The translations under genes and the position numbers were made by a program. A stretch of 64,000 bases of DNA from Heterocephalus glaber. Taxonomy: Eukaryota > Chordata > Mammalia > Rodentia > Bathyergidae. The stretch spans positions 7,605,396-7,669,395 of the forward strand of contig NW_004624743.1 of the NCBI RefSeq assembly GCF_000247695.1, in the 5' to 3' direction. This document shows, in pieces, positions 22,370-33,900 of this stretch; positions within the stretch are counted from its first letter, which is position 1; each line of letters starts with the position of its first letter. The notes beneath the pieces were generated by a model, which saw only the letters and a list, made by a program, of their open reading frames with translations, made no database searches and was not told the origin of the DNA.

Positions 22370-22700
22370 AGTTTAATAAGCTGGAAAAAGTATTATTTAT
22401 GACAAATGGACATTTACATGCTGCTGGTGCAAACAAAGTGGCAATTTTGTAGAAAGTTATTACGCACAAGTCATACTATTTGATGCAGTAATTTACTTCT
22501 GGGAATCTACTTTAAGAAATAATATAAAATTTACACATAAAATTATGTATAAGAATATTTATGAGGGAGTTATATATAATAGCAAAATAACTTAAGATGA
22601 ATGAGCAAGAAGATCTGCCATAGCCATGTAATAGAGTGTCATAATCATGAAGAACTATATGTTTTTTTAAAAATGATTCCTGAAATATTGCATATTCAAC
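22370..22700 (+). mobile_element. Old L1 (L1M-type) 3' fragment
   Basis: The stretch follows diverged L1M 3' sequence: 'gacatttacatgctgctggt', 'tactatttgatgcagtaatt', 'acttctgggaatctacttta' and 'agatctgccatagccatgta' for the 'tatccatacaatgga' region. Confidence 0.5.
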
Positions 22701-23374
22701 TCATAAGCTGAGGATCATGACTTTTTGCTGTAACCTTCTTCAATGTTTTGAATTTTGTACCATGGGCATGTGACACATTTTAAAAATAAATGCAACTTAA
22801 AAATAAGATATTCAGCTTAAAAATTTAAAAATATAATTGCAAACACTTTTAATGATGTGATGAAGTACTCATATTAAGTGAAAGACAAGGACACTTCATT
22901 ATTTCCTGTAATGGATATGTATAATTGGGTAATATACAGACTCTGAATATATTACTAGAAATATTTTATTCAGTATTCTGCACCAGAAGACATCTGCGAC
23001 TGTTTTACATGAAAACAACAAGGACAGCAAAGAAGCTAACTGAAGACATAATTGAAGAAAATGTGCATGGTTAGCTTGGAAATGTTTGTGAGATTAAGAT
23101 GGCTACTTTCAAGTATCTGAAATTTTACCATGAAGGAAAGGGATCACATGTACACTGGAATGATCTCAGGATGAAACTGGATCCATTGACAGGATCTGTA
23201 GTAAGTTATTCTACCTCAATGTCAAAATAATGAAAGACGGTTCACTGATTTATAGGCGGTTTCAACTCAATGTCAGGAAATACTTCCTAAAAGAGTAATG
23301 CAAAAAGCTATTGGATTTCCAGTATTTTTAAAGATTCAAACATCATTGTCATTTACTAGATGGGACATTATAGA

Positions 23375-23485
23375 AGAGATTCAGGAATCAAAGTGTGATT
23401 TTGTTTTGATTCTGGCAAGTGAGAAGTCATTTAACCTCTCTGGGCCTCAGTCCTCTGTAAAACAGAGAAGTCTGACTGAATTACC
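23375..23485 (+). mobile_element. MIR SINE fragment
   Basis: The block 'agtcatttaacctctctggg' followed by 'cctcagtcctctgtaaaa' is the typical MIR 3' core. Confidence 0.65.
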
Positions 23486-23614
23486 TCTGTTTTCCTTTTC
23501 AGTTTTAAGTTGTTTTGAGTCTGCATTGGTGTAATTGCATTTGACTGTCTTTTACATATCAGATGTATATATCAGCTTTTTTATCACTTTAATTACACCA
23601 CACTGAACTTGTGA

Positions 23615-24395
23615 GAATTGGGATGTTCAAAACAATATTTGTAAAAATGCAAAACATTTTAAGTGTAAAACATCATACTAGTGCAACATCGTCAGCCATT
23701 AGGAAAATACAAATTAACACCTCAAAGAGATATCACTACACACATGTTAGAAAAACTAAAATGCCTATGATATCAAGCACTGACAAGATGCAGAGCAACT
23801 CAATATCTCATATACTGTGTTGCTGGTAGGAATGTAAATTGGTACAGTCACTCTAGAATCAATCTGGCAGTGTATTATACAGATAAACATAAGCTGACCA
23901 TGCAACCCAGAAATCCAACTACTGAATATTCTAGAAAAATGAAAACTTAACGATGTTCATACAAAAACCTGGACATAAATATTTGTATGAGCTTTATTTG
24001 TGCTAGCCCCAAACTGGAAACAGCCAGGGAGATTGCCAACAGGTGAATGAATAAACCATGGTTTATCTTCACAGAATGATGTTCAGTAATAAAAAGAAAC
24101 TATTGATACAACTTGAGTGGATATCAAGGCCACTATACCGACAAAGTCAATTTAAGATTATACAATGTATGTTCTGCTCATATAACATTCTCAAAAAAGC
24201 AAAATGGTAGTGCTAGATGACAAAAGCAGTGCCAGAAGTTAGAGTTAGGGGAGGGAGTGACTATCAAGGGGTAAAATAAGGAAATTTCTTGAGAGTGATG
24301 GAAGAATTCTGTATCCTGAGTGTGGTGATCTACAGTAATTATTCCACAAGATGACATTTTGTAAAACTATGCCAAAAATAAGTTTGTTTATGTTT
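23615..24395 (+). mobile_element. Old L1 (L1M-type), ORF2 end and 3' UTR
   Basis: The order of blocks is that of L1M: 'catcgtcagccattaggaaa', 'acacatgttagaaaaactaa', 'ttgctggtaggaatgtaaat', 'catgcaacccagaaatccaa', 'aaactggaaacagccaggga', 'gtgaatgaataaaccatggt', then a 3' UTR with 'taggggagggagtgactatc'. The 72-residue frame at 23611-23829 is an ORF2 remnant. Confidence 0.8.
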
Positions 24396-24444
24396 AAGAT
24401 TCTAGAGAGCAAGGAAATTTACATATTCATTGACTATTTTCATT

Positions 24445-24720
24445 GACTCTGTTAGGTTTCTGTCACTGTGACAAAATACCTGAGATAATCATCTTATAAG
24501 AAGGACAGATTTATTTTGGCTCACAGTTTCAGACGTTTAGGCCCAGTCCCTTTGAAGACAAGCCTTCTCTCCCCTCAGTGACTTACTTCTTTCTGCTTGG
24601 CCTTAACTCCTAAAAGTTCCGTCATTTCCCAAATTGTACCAAGCTGAGGACATGGATCTTTGAGGTACATTCCACATCCAAACGAGGGCAAATTTCCAGT
24701 GTTTGAACATTTCATGCTAT
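24445..24720 (-). mobile_element. MaLR LTR (MST/THE1-like), reverse orientation
   Basis: The plus strand reads 'tgtcactgtgacaaaatacc', 'tgagataatcatcttataag' and 'ttattttggctcacagtttc', which is the reverse of the polyadenylation end of MST/THE1-type LTRs. The remainder is diverged. Confidence 0.5.
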
Positions 24721-25181
24721 GAACTGCCTGTATTATGGAATGTTTTCTTATGAAATATTTTGGCTACTGAACAATACACTAGAAATAAGGATATTAATTT
24801 TATTAACAGTAATTTTATTCCTTTCCTTTAACAGGGTGAAAAATCAAATATGGAAGTAAATCCAGGCAAAGCTCACTTATTTATATTTTATTATTATTTT
24901 TAAATTATCTTCTCAAGAAAGCCTCTGGTGAAAAAAGATTTTTACAGAATTTTTCACAACTCATTCAAATATGACTTTTTTTTTTTTTTTTTACCATTTA
25001 TCTTATGATTGAAGAGACTGACCATAGCTCATCAAATTCTATTCTAACTGCTAACTTTTGCTATTTGGACTTAACTAAATTTACTTTCATTCAAATTGCA
25101 TAATAAACAGGAATTTAAAATTAATTCCTTTTCTAGAATAAGTTCTCTGCAAAGATCTGTTCTCAAGAATAGAATTCTTAG

Positions 25182-25372
25182 CTGAGCATGGAAGTGCACA
25201 CATGTAATTTCACCTCCTTGGGAGGCTAAGGCAGGAGGACCCCAAGTTCAAGGGCAGCCTGGAAAATTTAGTGAGGCCCTGTCACAAACAAATGAACAAA
25301 CAAAGGGCTGGGGATTTAGTTCAGTGCTAGATCACTTGTCTAACATGTGAGGCCCTGGCTTCAGTGTAATTG
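25182..25372 (+). mobile_element. B1-ID composite SINE
   Basis: The B1 part (agctgagcatggaagtgcac ... tgggaggctaaggcaggagg ... agtgaggccctgtcac) is joined by an A-rich linker to an ID part (gggctggggatttagttcag ... ggccctggcttcagt). Confidence 0.85.
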
Positions 25373-25424
25373 ATAATCATAGAGGCATGTGTTTATCTGA
25401 AGACCAGCTAATCGTCACCACTGG

Positions 25425-25530
25425 CACCATCATCACAAACATTTACTGGTAACTTTACTAAGTGCCAGGTACTTGTCCTAAGTGCTTTGAAGTTATTAAC
25501 TCATGGAATTTAAGAATAACAGTATAACAC
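25425..25530 (+). mobile_element. MIR/L2-like fragment
   Basis: The text 'aacatttactggtaacttta' then 'taagtgccaggtacttgtcc' and 'taagtgctttgaagttatta' matches the common '...ctatgtgccaggcactgtgctaagcgcttt' block. Confidence 0.55.
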
Positions 25531-25757
25531 CATCTAAAATGCTCAAAATTAAGACCAATATAAGAATATTTTTCTGCAGCATAATTTAATGCCAGAAATA
25601 CTTTGCTAAAGACCATTCAATAACTTCCCATGTAGATAACTCTATCCAGTATGAGCAGCTCAATGTCATGACAGTCATTGGCCAGAGTATTTACTTTTTC
25701 ATAAGTTGTATCTTCTGAATTATGGATAACATTATATCTATAATTTAATTTTGTGAC

Positions 25758-25845
25758 TTTTTTTTTTTTTTGGTACCAGGGATTGAACTCGGGTCCTTGT
25801 GTTTACGTAGCAGGTGGCGAAACCACTGAGCTAAATCCCCAGCCC
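25758..25845 (-). mobile_element. ID SINE (young type), reverse orientation
   Basis: A poly-T run, then ggtaccagggattgaactcg and ctgagctaaatccccagccc, form a complete reverse-oriented ID SINE. Flanking ctataattta copies on both sides form the likely target duplication. Confidence 0.85.
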
Positions 25846-25964
25846 TATAATTTACTTTTTAACAATAAATGATATACAATGTGATATATGTGGATATGTA
25901 TATGTGTATTAATTTATGCTATATCACAATTGCTATTGCTTGCCATAATTAAGAATTTACAGGG

Positions 25965-26055
25965 ACCTAGGATTTATCTCAGTGGTTCTGCTGCCTGCTT
26001 CACAAGTGCAAGGTCCCAAATTCGATCCTGGTTACCAAAAACAAAACAAAAAAAA
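25965..26055 (+). mobile_element. ID SINE
   Basis: The unit reads gggacctaggatttatctca, then 'aaattcgatcctggttacc' and an A-rich tail. The flanking sequence 'gaatttac' / 'aaatttac' is a possible target duplication. Confidence 0.8.
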
Positions 26056-26449
26056 TTTACATACCAGGTATCATCAACTAATAAAAAGACCATGTGACAA
26101 AGGAAGAATGATAATTGCATGGTGATTATTTTGAAAAACACCAGGAATTTCTAACTAGCTTAGTGAATATTAGCAAAGGGATTTCATCAGTGAAATTAGA
26201 GTTGTTCAAAATATGAGAATTGACTAATATATTTTAGACGTTTCACCTTTGCAGAATAGGGCATAAAAGTATAGTATGCAACCTGTAGCCTTAGAAATGG
26301 CACCCTTGGTTTGATTCCTGAAATGTTCATAAAGCAAGTCCTGGTTGCCTGAAACCTGCTGCAAAATACTACTACATCTGCCTTAACCCATTATGCGTGA
26401 TGTAACTATATGTGATAGCCATCCTTCAAGTTAGCCCTTGATGACTTAG

Positions 26450-26878
26450 TTTGGTGTTGTTGTTGTTGTTATAACAAAACACTTGACACTGGTTAATGTA
26501 TCAAAAATAGAGGTTTAGGGATTTAGCTTTGTGGTTCTGCCACCTGCCTCGCAAGCACAAGGTCCTGAGTTTGATCCCTGGTACCAAAAAAACCAAAAAA
26601 ACAAAAATAGAAGTTTATTTAGCTTATTGTTCTGGAGGCTAGGAGGATTAAAAAATATATAGTTCTAGCATCTGTGGAGGATCTTCTTCATGAATCATAA
26701 CACAGAAGACCTTATGTGAAAAGGTAGACCAAGCTATCCAGAGAGAACTCAACTTGATAACAAAACCACTCCCACAATAACCTATTGATCACTTCATTAC
26801 TCTATTAATCTGTGAGTGGATTGAACCATTCTTAAGAGCAGGACCCACATTACCCAATTACCTCCCAAAGATCCCATT
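26450..26878 (-). mobile_element. MaLR LTR (THE1/MST-like), reverse orientation
   Basis: The plus strand reads 'ttataacaaaacacttgaca', then after an inserted ID SINE 'aagtttatttagcttattgt', 'cataacacagaagacc', 'gagagaactcaact' and 'acccaattacctcccaaaga'. This is the order expected for a reverse-oriented THE1/MST LTR. Confidence 0.6.
26511..26605 (+). mobile_element. ID SINE inside a MaLR LTR
   Basis: The unit reads 'tttagggatttagctttgtg', then 'ctgagtttgatccctggtac' and an A-rich tail. The direct repeat caaaaataga lies on both sides. Confidence 0.85.
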
Positions 26879-26879
26879 T

Positions 26880-27060
26880 TTTTTTTTAACTCAGGGCTAG
26901 TTAAGTGCTCTACCACTGAGTTACAACCCCCCCCCCATACACCTTGAGACAGGGTCTTAATAGTTTCCTCAGGCTGCTTTGAATTTGCAGTGTTCCTACC
27001 TCAGACTCCCAAATCGCTAGGATTACATGCATGTACCACAGCACAGCACTTAGCTGCCAT
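26880..27060 (-). mobile_element. B1-ID composite SINE, reverse orientation
   Basis: A reverse-oriented ID part (gtgctctaccactgagttac) precedes a reverse-oriented B1 part ('cttgagacagggtcttaata', then 'ctcccaaatcgctaggatta'). Read on the minus strand this gives the usual B1-then-ID order. It adjoins the MaLR LTR. Confidence 0.8.
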
Positions 27061-27443
27061 CTTTTGATGCTGCTGCCTTGTGTACTAAATTTCTAACACA
27101 TGAACTTTAGAGAACAATTCAATGAGCTAATATAAATGACCTTTAGTGTTCATCCCTTTAGTGTAGTCCTCTCATATCCATTAATGCTGACCAATAAAGA
27201 TATATTTATGTGACTTCTGAAGCTAAGATTTAAAAGCTATTATAGATTCCACCTTCTTTCTTGGATTATGTATTCTGGAGAAAAACAGCAACCATGTTGT
27301 GAAATTATTCAAGTAGCCTCATAAAGAGAGTCAGATGGGGAGGAACTAAGATTTGCTAATGTCAATCATGAGTAAGCCATCTTGGAAACAGATCCTCAGC
27401 CCCAGTCAAATCTTCAGGTAGCAACATCCCTGGCCAACATCTT

Positions 27444-27530
27444 TTTTTTTTTTTTGGTACTGGGGATCGAACTCGGGTCCTTGCGCTTTCGAGGCAGGCA
27501 GTGGAACCACTAAGCCAAATCCCTGGCCCT
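27444..27530 (-). mobile_element. ID SINE (young type) with 14-bp target duplication, reverse orientation
   Basis: A poly-T run, ggtactggggatcgaactcg and the reversed head define a reverse-oriented ID SINE. The perfect direct repeat ctggccaacatctt lies at 27430-27443 and 27531-27544. Confidence 0.9.
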
Positions 27531-28369
27531 CTGGCCAACATCTTGACTCATAAGAGACCCTGACCAAACTACCCAGCAAAGCTACTTTCATATCCCTGAC
27601 CTATAATAACTGTGAACTAACAAATATCTATTCTTGTTTCAAGTCACTAAATTTAGAAATAATGTGTTATGAAGCAATAGGTAACATATCATAATATCTT
27701 TTAAAAAAGACCTGGAGCTTAATTGAGCTTTCAATAGGGATTATACAAAGTATTGTATGTACGCCTCTTTGATAATAACTACTTTTAAAATGTTTTTGTA
27801 TGACAGAATTTTGTCAGAGATTATTTTGTTGCAAATTAGTAGCTACCCCTTTTACTTATTTTCAGCAGTTAGTACTTTTACATATCAAAAATCCCCAAAA
27901 TAGTTGTATATGATCAAATTATCCTAGATCATTTTTCAAGAGGTTTATATTGATTCTCCTGCCTACAATATAGCCTGATTCTACCCACTTTTCTTTATCA
28001 CCGTCGTCACTCTAGGATAATCATCTCTCACCTGGACTATTGCAATAACTTTTTAATTCATTTATTTATTTATCAGTCCTTTTCAGTCTCATTATCAATA
28101 TTAGAGTGGTCCTTTTAAAGCACATCTTTATTCATGTAATTTCACCACCAACCATGTTCTTATTTAAAATCTTTTGGTGCTTGGAAAAGGTTATAAGGTA
28201 GAGATTTATAAAGACAACATAGCCTACAGAAACTTTGCCAGGATTGGGCATACCAATCATTCCAGCTTTATCTTCTACTCTTCTCCATCTTCCTTTCTGT
28301 GCTTCCACCTCATACTAACCTGCCTTCAATTAGTAGTACTCTTCCTATTCCCACTCACTCCAAACAGTG

Positions 28370-28700
28370 TTTTGTTTTGTTTTAAGACAGAATCCTTCCA
28401 AAGCCAGCCTCAAACTCCTATGCTTAAGAAATCCTCCTCAGAAATGGAAAAAATGGAAATAAAGTCTTTGTAAATAGGGAAGGGTGGAGGGAGTGAAGAG
28501 AGGGCTCGGAATGGGTAAAAAATAAGAACCACGATGCATCATGTAAAGGTACAATTCCCAATGAGAAATCTAAATGTGTTGTATACCTACAATGTACCAA
28601 TAAAAGAATTTAACAACAACAACAAAAACGAAATCCTCCTCAGCATTTTGAATAGCTGGAACAATAGGTGTGCACCTTGCCCAGGCAACTACAAAGGAAC
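28370..28700 (-). mobile_element. B1/Alu-like SINE, reverse orientation, split by an L1 tail
   Basis: Before the L1 tail the plus strand reads 'ttttaagacagaatccttcc' and 'cagcctcaaactcctatgct'. After it, 'ttttgaatagctggaacaat' and 'aggtgtgcaccttgcccagg' continue the reversed 7SL-derived SINE. The break falls exactly at the target duplication of the L1 insertion. Confidence 0.7.
28442..28629 (+). mobile_element. Short 5'-truncated young L1 with target duplication
   Basis: The insert holds only the last about 188 bp of the young L1 type: 'atggaaataaagtctttgta', the G-rich tract 'gggaagggtggagggagtga', 'aataagaaccacgatgcatc' and a CAA-rich tail. The perfect direct repeat gaaatcctcctcag lies at 28428-28441 and 28630-28643. 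It shares its 3' UTR with the L1 copies at 33.8, 36.0, 57.6 and 63.3 kb. Confidence 0.9.
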
Positions 28701-29059
28701 TGTATGTGGTGTTACCTGTGCCTTGAAATTGCTTCCTTTCCCTCCATCTCTAGTTTGAGGTTCTTTATCCATATTTAGTGCATATATCAGTTCCTAAGCA
28801 AAATATTTCTAATCTCCTTCTTTGATTCCCATAGCATCATACACCTTCCTTTATGGTTCAATCACATTACAATTTTGTTTGTATAATTATTTAATATTCA
28901 TGATCATTTCCCAATAAACCTTACATTCTATCGAAACAGGTGCCATAGCTGATATTATTCATTTCTGTATGCCCTGGAGCCTGCCACAGTGCTGAGAACA
29001 TAACACACTGATAAATGTTAAGTGAAAAAATAAATAACTGATTTAGTAGTTTAGTGAGC

Positions 29060-29270
29060 TTAAGTGGCAATGAACATTACTCCAGAGCTAGACTGCTGAT
29101 GTTCAAATTTTGGCAGTTTCTATATGATGTTAGGAATGATTTTATCATGTTGTTCCTTAGATTTGTTATCCATAAATTAAAAATAATAATTACCTACAGC
29201 ATTTGAAAGGATTAAATAAGTTAATATACATTGAGTTTTTAAAGCAGTTCGTAACACAATTATACTATAT
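29060..29270 (+). mobile_element. MIR SINE
   Basis: The stretch begins with 'gagctagactgctgatgttc' and later reads 'tccttagatttgttatccat' and 'tacctacagcatttgaaagg', following the MIR body from core to 3' end with high divergence. Confidence 0.55.
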
Positions 29271-29279
29271 ATGCTATTG

Positions 29280-30490
29280 GCAGTTATTATTAACATACTC
29301 GGTCATTTTGTCATTCTACTTCCTTGGGCTGTAACCACCAGTTCCTTGAATAAGTTCATTCTATCCTTGTTAGCACCAAATTTCAAGTGTCCGTATAAAA
29401 CAAGAAGCTATGTCAAAGACAAAAATTGAGGCAGGAACATAAATCTTTTCTAAGCTCTTCAGTTTTGACTTGGGTGTAGGAATACTGATGTTAACTCTCA
29501 TATTACTGGTGTTTATTTGGTAATTTACTATTTGTATAAAACAACCAAGAGAGCAAGGTTTGTGTTTAATAGAAATCTCAAAGAACCCTATACCTACCTC
29601 TAGTACTGCACCAAAAGAGTTGAGTTTACCATGTCTGGATGAGCTTTTGCATTGGTTACTTAGTGGGGCTCCCTCAGTCTTAATTTCAACCTCAAATAAG
29701 GGCAACATGTTAACATTATATAAAATGCTATTGATTTATTTAGGGTATAGACTTTCTACATTCAGGTACTTAATTTAAAATGCTAAAGAGAGAGGTTTAT
29801 AACTTTTGAACACCTTATGATATAAACTATGGAAATGATGTTCCTTCTCATTGGATGTGTTCAGTGGAAATGTTCTTCAAGTTCAGTGCAAAGTCAGCAA
29901 TGATTGAAACTTCGTTAGTTGCTAATGCTTCTTATGCAAGTTGTGGATACTGGAATATTTATCATATTCGGGCTCCTCACCTACAGACAGGTCCATTGTA
30001 AGTTGCTATTGAGTGAGGCAGTAGGTCATAAACTGAAGGGTTGTTTCAGTTGTGTTGCCAAGGATATGTTCTGTTCTTTGTTTACTACCAACCATGAAAA
30101 ACAATACTTTGTACTTTCCAGAGAAACTGAGATTACCCAGTCCTTGTATCTTAGGTCATTTCAGTCTGGGTGAAAGAAAAAAGAACTCTTTTCAACTCTT
30201 TGTCCATTCCTCCTGGCATTTTGAGAAGGAGATATCTCTGAAAGAAAAAAGATCAAAGTTACATGGGACTAAGGGCAGATCAGATAGCTATACTTTGTAG
30301 TCTGTTGAAAACAGATCCAGCTTTACTGGAAAAGATATCATGTGTTATAGCTATAGGGAACACCAGGGAAGTCAGAGGGAAGAGTATTAACTTCCAAATC
30401 CAACCACCATCCCTCTACCAGTTTATCTGACTTCAAAATCCCACCATCCAAAATTCGTTTTAAAATATAATTTTAAAGATTTTTTAGAAA
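29280..30490. other. Unassigned non-coding sequence
   Basis: No repeat family was recognised. Open frames of 72-112 residues on both strands (29370-29708 minus, 29919-30173 plus) show no recognisable motif, and the 29.4-29.8 kb frames overlap antisense. It may be unique intergenic sequence. Confidence 0.35.
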
Positions 30491-30499
30491 GATAATTCC

Positions 30500-31130
30500 T
30501 TAAAGTAATTACATGTAGAAAAATTTGAAATTCTCTATCAAATCCTAGAGTGTAGTAGTATCTTATGGTTTTAAATTGCATTTCCCTGATTAATAATGAC
30601 ATTTAATCCCTTTTCATGTGTTTGCTGGCCATTTAGAAATCTACATATATGAAAATAAAGTGTTTTATTTTTGAAAACAGTTGTCTTTCTCTTATTGATT
30701 TATAGAAATGCTACATTTTTTCTCCTATTCATGGATTGTTTTCTCACTCTCTTGATGGTGTCTTTAATGAGCAGAATTTCTTAATTTTATTGATGCCCGT
30801 TTTTTTTTTAGTCTCTTCTTCCACAGTTAAATGTTTTTGTATTTAAGGAAACATTGCCTACATTAAGGTCATGAGGATATTCTTGTTTTCTTCTAGAAGT
30901 TTTATTCTTCTACCCTTTACATTTCTCTTTGATCCATTTGGGATTAATGTTTTGTATGATGTGAGTAAAGGCCAAGGTTCATTTTTTTTCCATACACATA
31001 GTCCATTGATCCAGAACAATTTATTTAAAAGAGCATTCTTTCCCCACTGAATTGCACGCTGGTCATAACTCACATAGTTGTCTATAAGTGATAACCCCTA
31101 CCAAATATCCTTTTAAACATATTGATTGGT
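30500..31130 (-). mobile_element. Old L1 ORF2 fragment, reverse orientation
   Basis: The plus strand reads 'ttaaattgcatttccctgat', 'tttcatgtgtttgctggcca' and 'ctctttgatccatttgggat', the reverse of L1 ORF2 3' sequence. The minus-strand frame 30858-31073 (71 residues) contains 'QWGKNALLNKLFWINGL', an L1 ORF2 segment downstream of the reverse transcriptase. Confidence 0.75.
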
Positions 31131-32580
31131 TGAGGAGCAATGTATTCAATTGGTTAAAACCCCCCCAAAAAAACACAAATACATGAAAAAATAAATTCGA
31201 ACGAACACAGAAATTCATAAAAGGTAGAAGTATAGATATCCTCTTTTACCATGTCTTTAATATTCCATTTCTTTCTCCAGAACCAATCACAATGAAACTC
31301 AGATATGCCAAACATGTCTGCTTAACTTTAGGGTCCTGCAAAAGGAAGATCCTTTGTCCCACACTCTACACCCTGATTCTAATATAATGATTTTTCTACA
31401 TGATTTTGGTGAGTTGTCTGGTAGTTCTGATACTGTGTTCTAACATAATTTTTAAAGTTCATTTTCTTCTACTCTTTTAAACAGAATATAGCTAAATTTT
31501 TTAAAGCCTAGTTAGGCAAAAGGTTTTATTACTGGAATTTAATTTATTTATATATATTGTTTTGATTTATTCCTGAAATTTGATTTCTTACTGCTTTTTT
31601 TGTTTTTTGCTTTTTAATGAAATTAATCAACTTGCTTTCTTTGTTGTTTTAATTTGGAAATTAAAATCTTATTTATTTATTTGTTTATTTGAGTGCTAAT
31701 CTAATCCTGTCTACTGTCCCTCTTTAGTGCTTTCACGGGTTCTCTAAAGTTTCTTATCTATAAATTAGACTTATTCTTGCTTTTAAGTAGTCATAAAACT
31801 TACTTTGTTTTATTTTTTTTTGAGGATAACTTTTCTGGACAGAGAAGTAATTTGATAAGCTCACTTCATCATCTTGATCTGATCTTGTCAGTATATTGAA
31901 ATTGATCAAGATCAGAAAAAATTTTAATAAGTTAAATTTTAAGGCTCAGAAATTCTCTGCTTTAACTTCTTCATATTACAGATCCTAAAATGAATCTTGA
32001 AAGAATAATTCGGTTGACCCAGATCCTCCTACAAAGATGGTCTCTAAGATAAAACAAATTCTTTGTAACTGCAAGAGATTGTGCAGTTTCATTTGTGAGG
32101 CATGCAGGAAACCCAACAGTTGTCAGGAAGAAGGCTTGGGAGTGGCAGGCTAGGTCTGTGATATAATCTTAGCTCTATGACTGGCCCTGAAGAAAGCAGC
32201 AGCAACTCAGCTTTGCACACTGGAAATGATGTAAGGATCTGAGAAGCTTCTGTCAAATAGGTGACCCACAAAAATAGAAATCTCCAACATGGTCACTTTT
32301 AATTTTAGCAGGGAAAGAATTTTGGTTCTGGGAAATCTACCGCACAATAAACAATTAATGACCCAAGAAACAAGCTTTGAACCTGGATTAGGGAGCTGGC
32401 AAGGGTTATACAATTCAATAGAAATCAAATTGGGAGCTGAAGCATTTGTCTGTGTCCCTTTAGTGATTCATCATCACTTTGTCAAACTTCCCCAGAGACG
32501 TGATGATAGAAGAGCGTAAGGTGATGCCCTGAGGAGCTGACCAGTAGCTGTAAGGCAGGTTGCCTTATGCTTTGAAATCT
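31131..32580. other. Unassigned non-coding sequence
   Basis: A T-rich part (31490-31830) is followed by less biased sequence. A short imperfect inverted repeat of cttgatctgatcttg and gatcaagatcag occurs at about 31870-31915. Opposed frames at 32207-32519 show no domain. Confidence 0.35.
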
Positions 32581-32584
32581 CTAT

Positions 32585-32668
32585 CTTTAGGACTGGGAGT
32601 GCAGCTCAATGCTGGAGCACTTGTCTAGCAGGCATGAAGTTCTGGGTTCTATTTCAACCTCTGAAAAA
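32585..32668 (+). mobile_element. ID-like SINE, old copy
   Basis: The head 'ggactgggagtgcagctcaa', a 'gcacttgtctagcaggcatg' block and a short A-rich tail fit an old ID unit of the 'gagcacttgtctagca' subtype. Confidence 0.65.
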
Positions 32669-32839
32669 AAGTTAATGTGCTATTCTACACCCTAATATAT
32701 TTATTTGCTTAAATATAAAATGTTACACTGAAATACTTGCCATTGGGTATAACAGGTTCTTCAGAAAAATGCATCATGTTCATTCTATGGCTTTCCATAT
32801 TCATTGTCCTCTATAGTTTAAGGAGTATGAAATTGAGAA

Positions 32840-33225
32840 CAAACATTCAAAGCCATCCATGCTTCAACCCCTGACTATTTCATCATCTTGTTTCATGCCA
32901 CCCTGAACTTCGTATCCTAGCAATTCTGAATTGCATGTATCAACATATCAATTTATCTTACCTTGTGTTTCACACTTCTGGCCCATGCTGCTGTTATCAC
33001 ACCTTTATAGAATTCACTTTCTTCCCCACATCCCCTATTTGACTAACTCCTTCTTCGTGCTTTAAAACTTAGCTCAAACATATCCTACAGAGAATTCTCA
33101 CTGCTTCTTTCTCTCACTTTTTTCTCTTCTCAGGCTACCATAAAAGCCTCTTTTCTCTATTCTCACTATTCTTCACTGTTTTTTTTTTTTATCAGAGAAC
33201 TAGCTACATCTTATTAAAATTATTG
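32840..33225 (+). mobile_element. L2 LINE fragment
   Basis: The blocks 'aaagccatccatgcttcaac', 'ttcatgccaccctgaacttc', 'ttagctcaaacatatcctac' and 'agaattctcactgcttcttt' fit L2 3' sequence in order. Confidence 0.55.
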
Positions 33226-33229
33226 TTTG

Positions 33230-33720
33230 TGGCCTGTCCAAGTCATCTATTACTTAAAAGGTAGTAGCTTAAAAACAAGCTAATCACTATTTTTCATTGT
33301 CCTGTGAGTTGTTCTCCCCTACAGCCGCTTATATGATTTTAATCAGGTGTCAGCTGATCTTGGCTAACCAAGAATTTTTCACTGGTGCTTGTTTTGGCAT
33401 ATCTGAGTGCTTGCCAGGAATGTTTCTCTCCCCGTGGTTTCTCCATATGGCTTGCTTGGGCTTTTTCACACCATAGTAAACTGGATTTCTTAGTGTTTTT
33501 CTAGCATTCCAACACAAGACATAGAAAACTCAAAGCTTCTTACAATGTAGCCTGGGGGGAAGTCACAGGAGATTGCTTCTGCTGAATTCTATTGGTCAAA
33601 TTCTAGTGGTCTACTATCCTAATTTAATGAGAAGGAAATCTGGACTCTACTTCTTGCTAGTATGAGTAGCATGTTCATATAGACTAGAAAGAAGGGATAG
33701 AAATATCTTTGGCAATCACC
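33230..33720 (-). mobile_element. Ancient LTR-like repeat (MaLR/MLT1-like), reverse orientation
   Basis: The plus strand shows 'acttaaaaggtagtagctta', 'ctgtgagttgttctccccta', 'tctccatatggcttgcttgg', 'gcttcttacaatgtagcctg' and 'aattctattggtcaaattct', resembling a reversed MLT1-type LTR. The family assignment is from memory and uncertain. Confidence 0.45.
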
Positions 33721-33834
33721 CATCATTATTATTTCATCAAGAACATAAATTATGCTTAAATTTAGATTCCAGTTTATGACTATCTTATATTTTAGAATCT
33801 GGTGTGTTTGTTAACTTGACTCTCATGTATATTT

Positions 33835-33900
33835 TTTTTTGTTAAATTCTTTTATTGGTACATTTTAGGTATACAACACAATTACATTTCTCATTGGGTG
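33835..33900 (-). mobile_element. Ultra-short 66-bp L1 3'-end insertion
   Basis: The plus strand reads 'cttttattggtacattttag' and 'gtatacaacacaattacatt', the reverse of the extreme 3' end of the young L1 (compare 63345-63400). The direct repeat tcatgtatattt lies at 33823-33834 and 33901-33912. Only the last about 60 bases plus tail were copied. Confidence 0.8.

Larger units (their letters stand above)
28010..29035 (+). mobile_element. L2 LINE, long 3' portion with later insertions
   Basis: Blocks fit L2 in order: 'tcacctggactattgcaata', 'agagtggtccttttaaagca', 'catgtaatttcaccacc', 'ttatcttctactcttctcca'. After the inserted SINE and L1, 'ccctggagcctgccacagtg' and 'ctgataaatgttaagtgaaa' match the L2 3' end. 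It is interrupted by a reverse B1-like SINE, itself broken by an L1 tail. The 99-residue frame at 28174-28473 crosses these parts and is not a gene. Confidence 0.65.

Noticed and set aside
28428..28643. Repeated 14-bp sequence that could suggest a CRISPR-like or tandem array
   Set aside because: There are only two copies, they flank an L1 3' end with a tail, and this is a vertebrate-type genome. A target-site duplication explains them fully.
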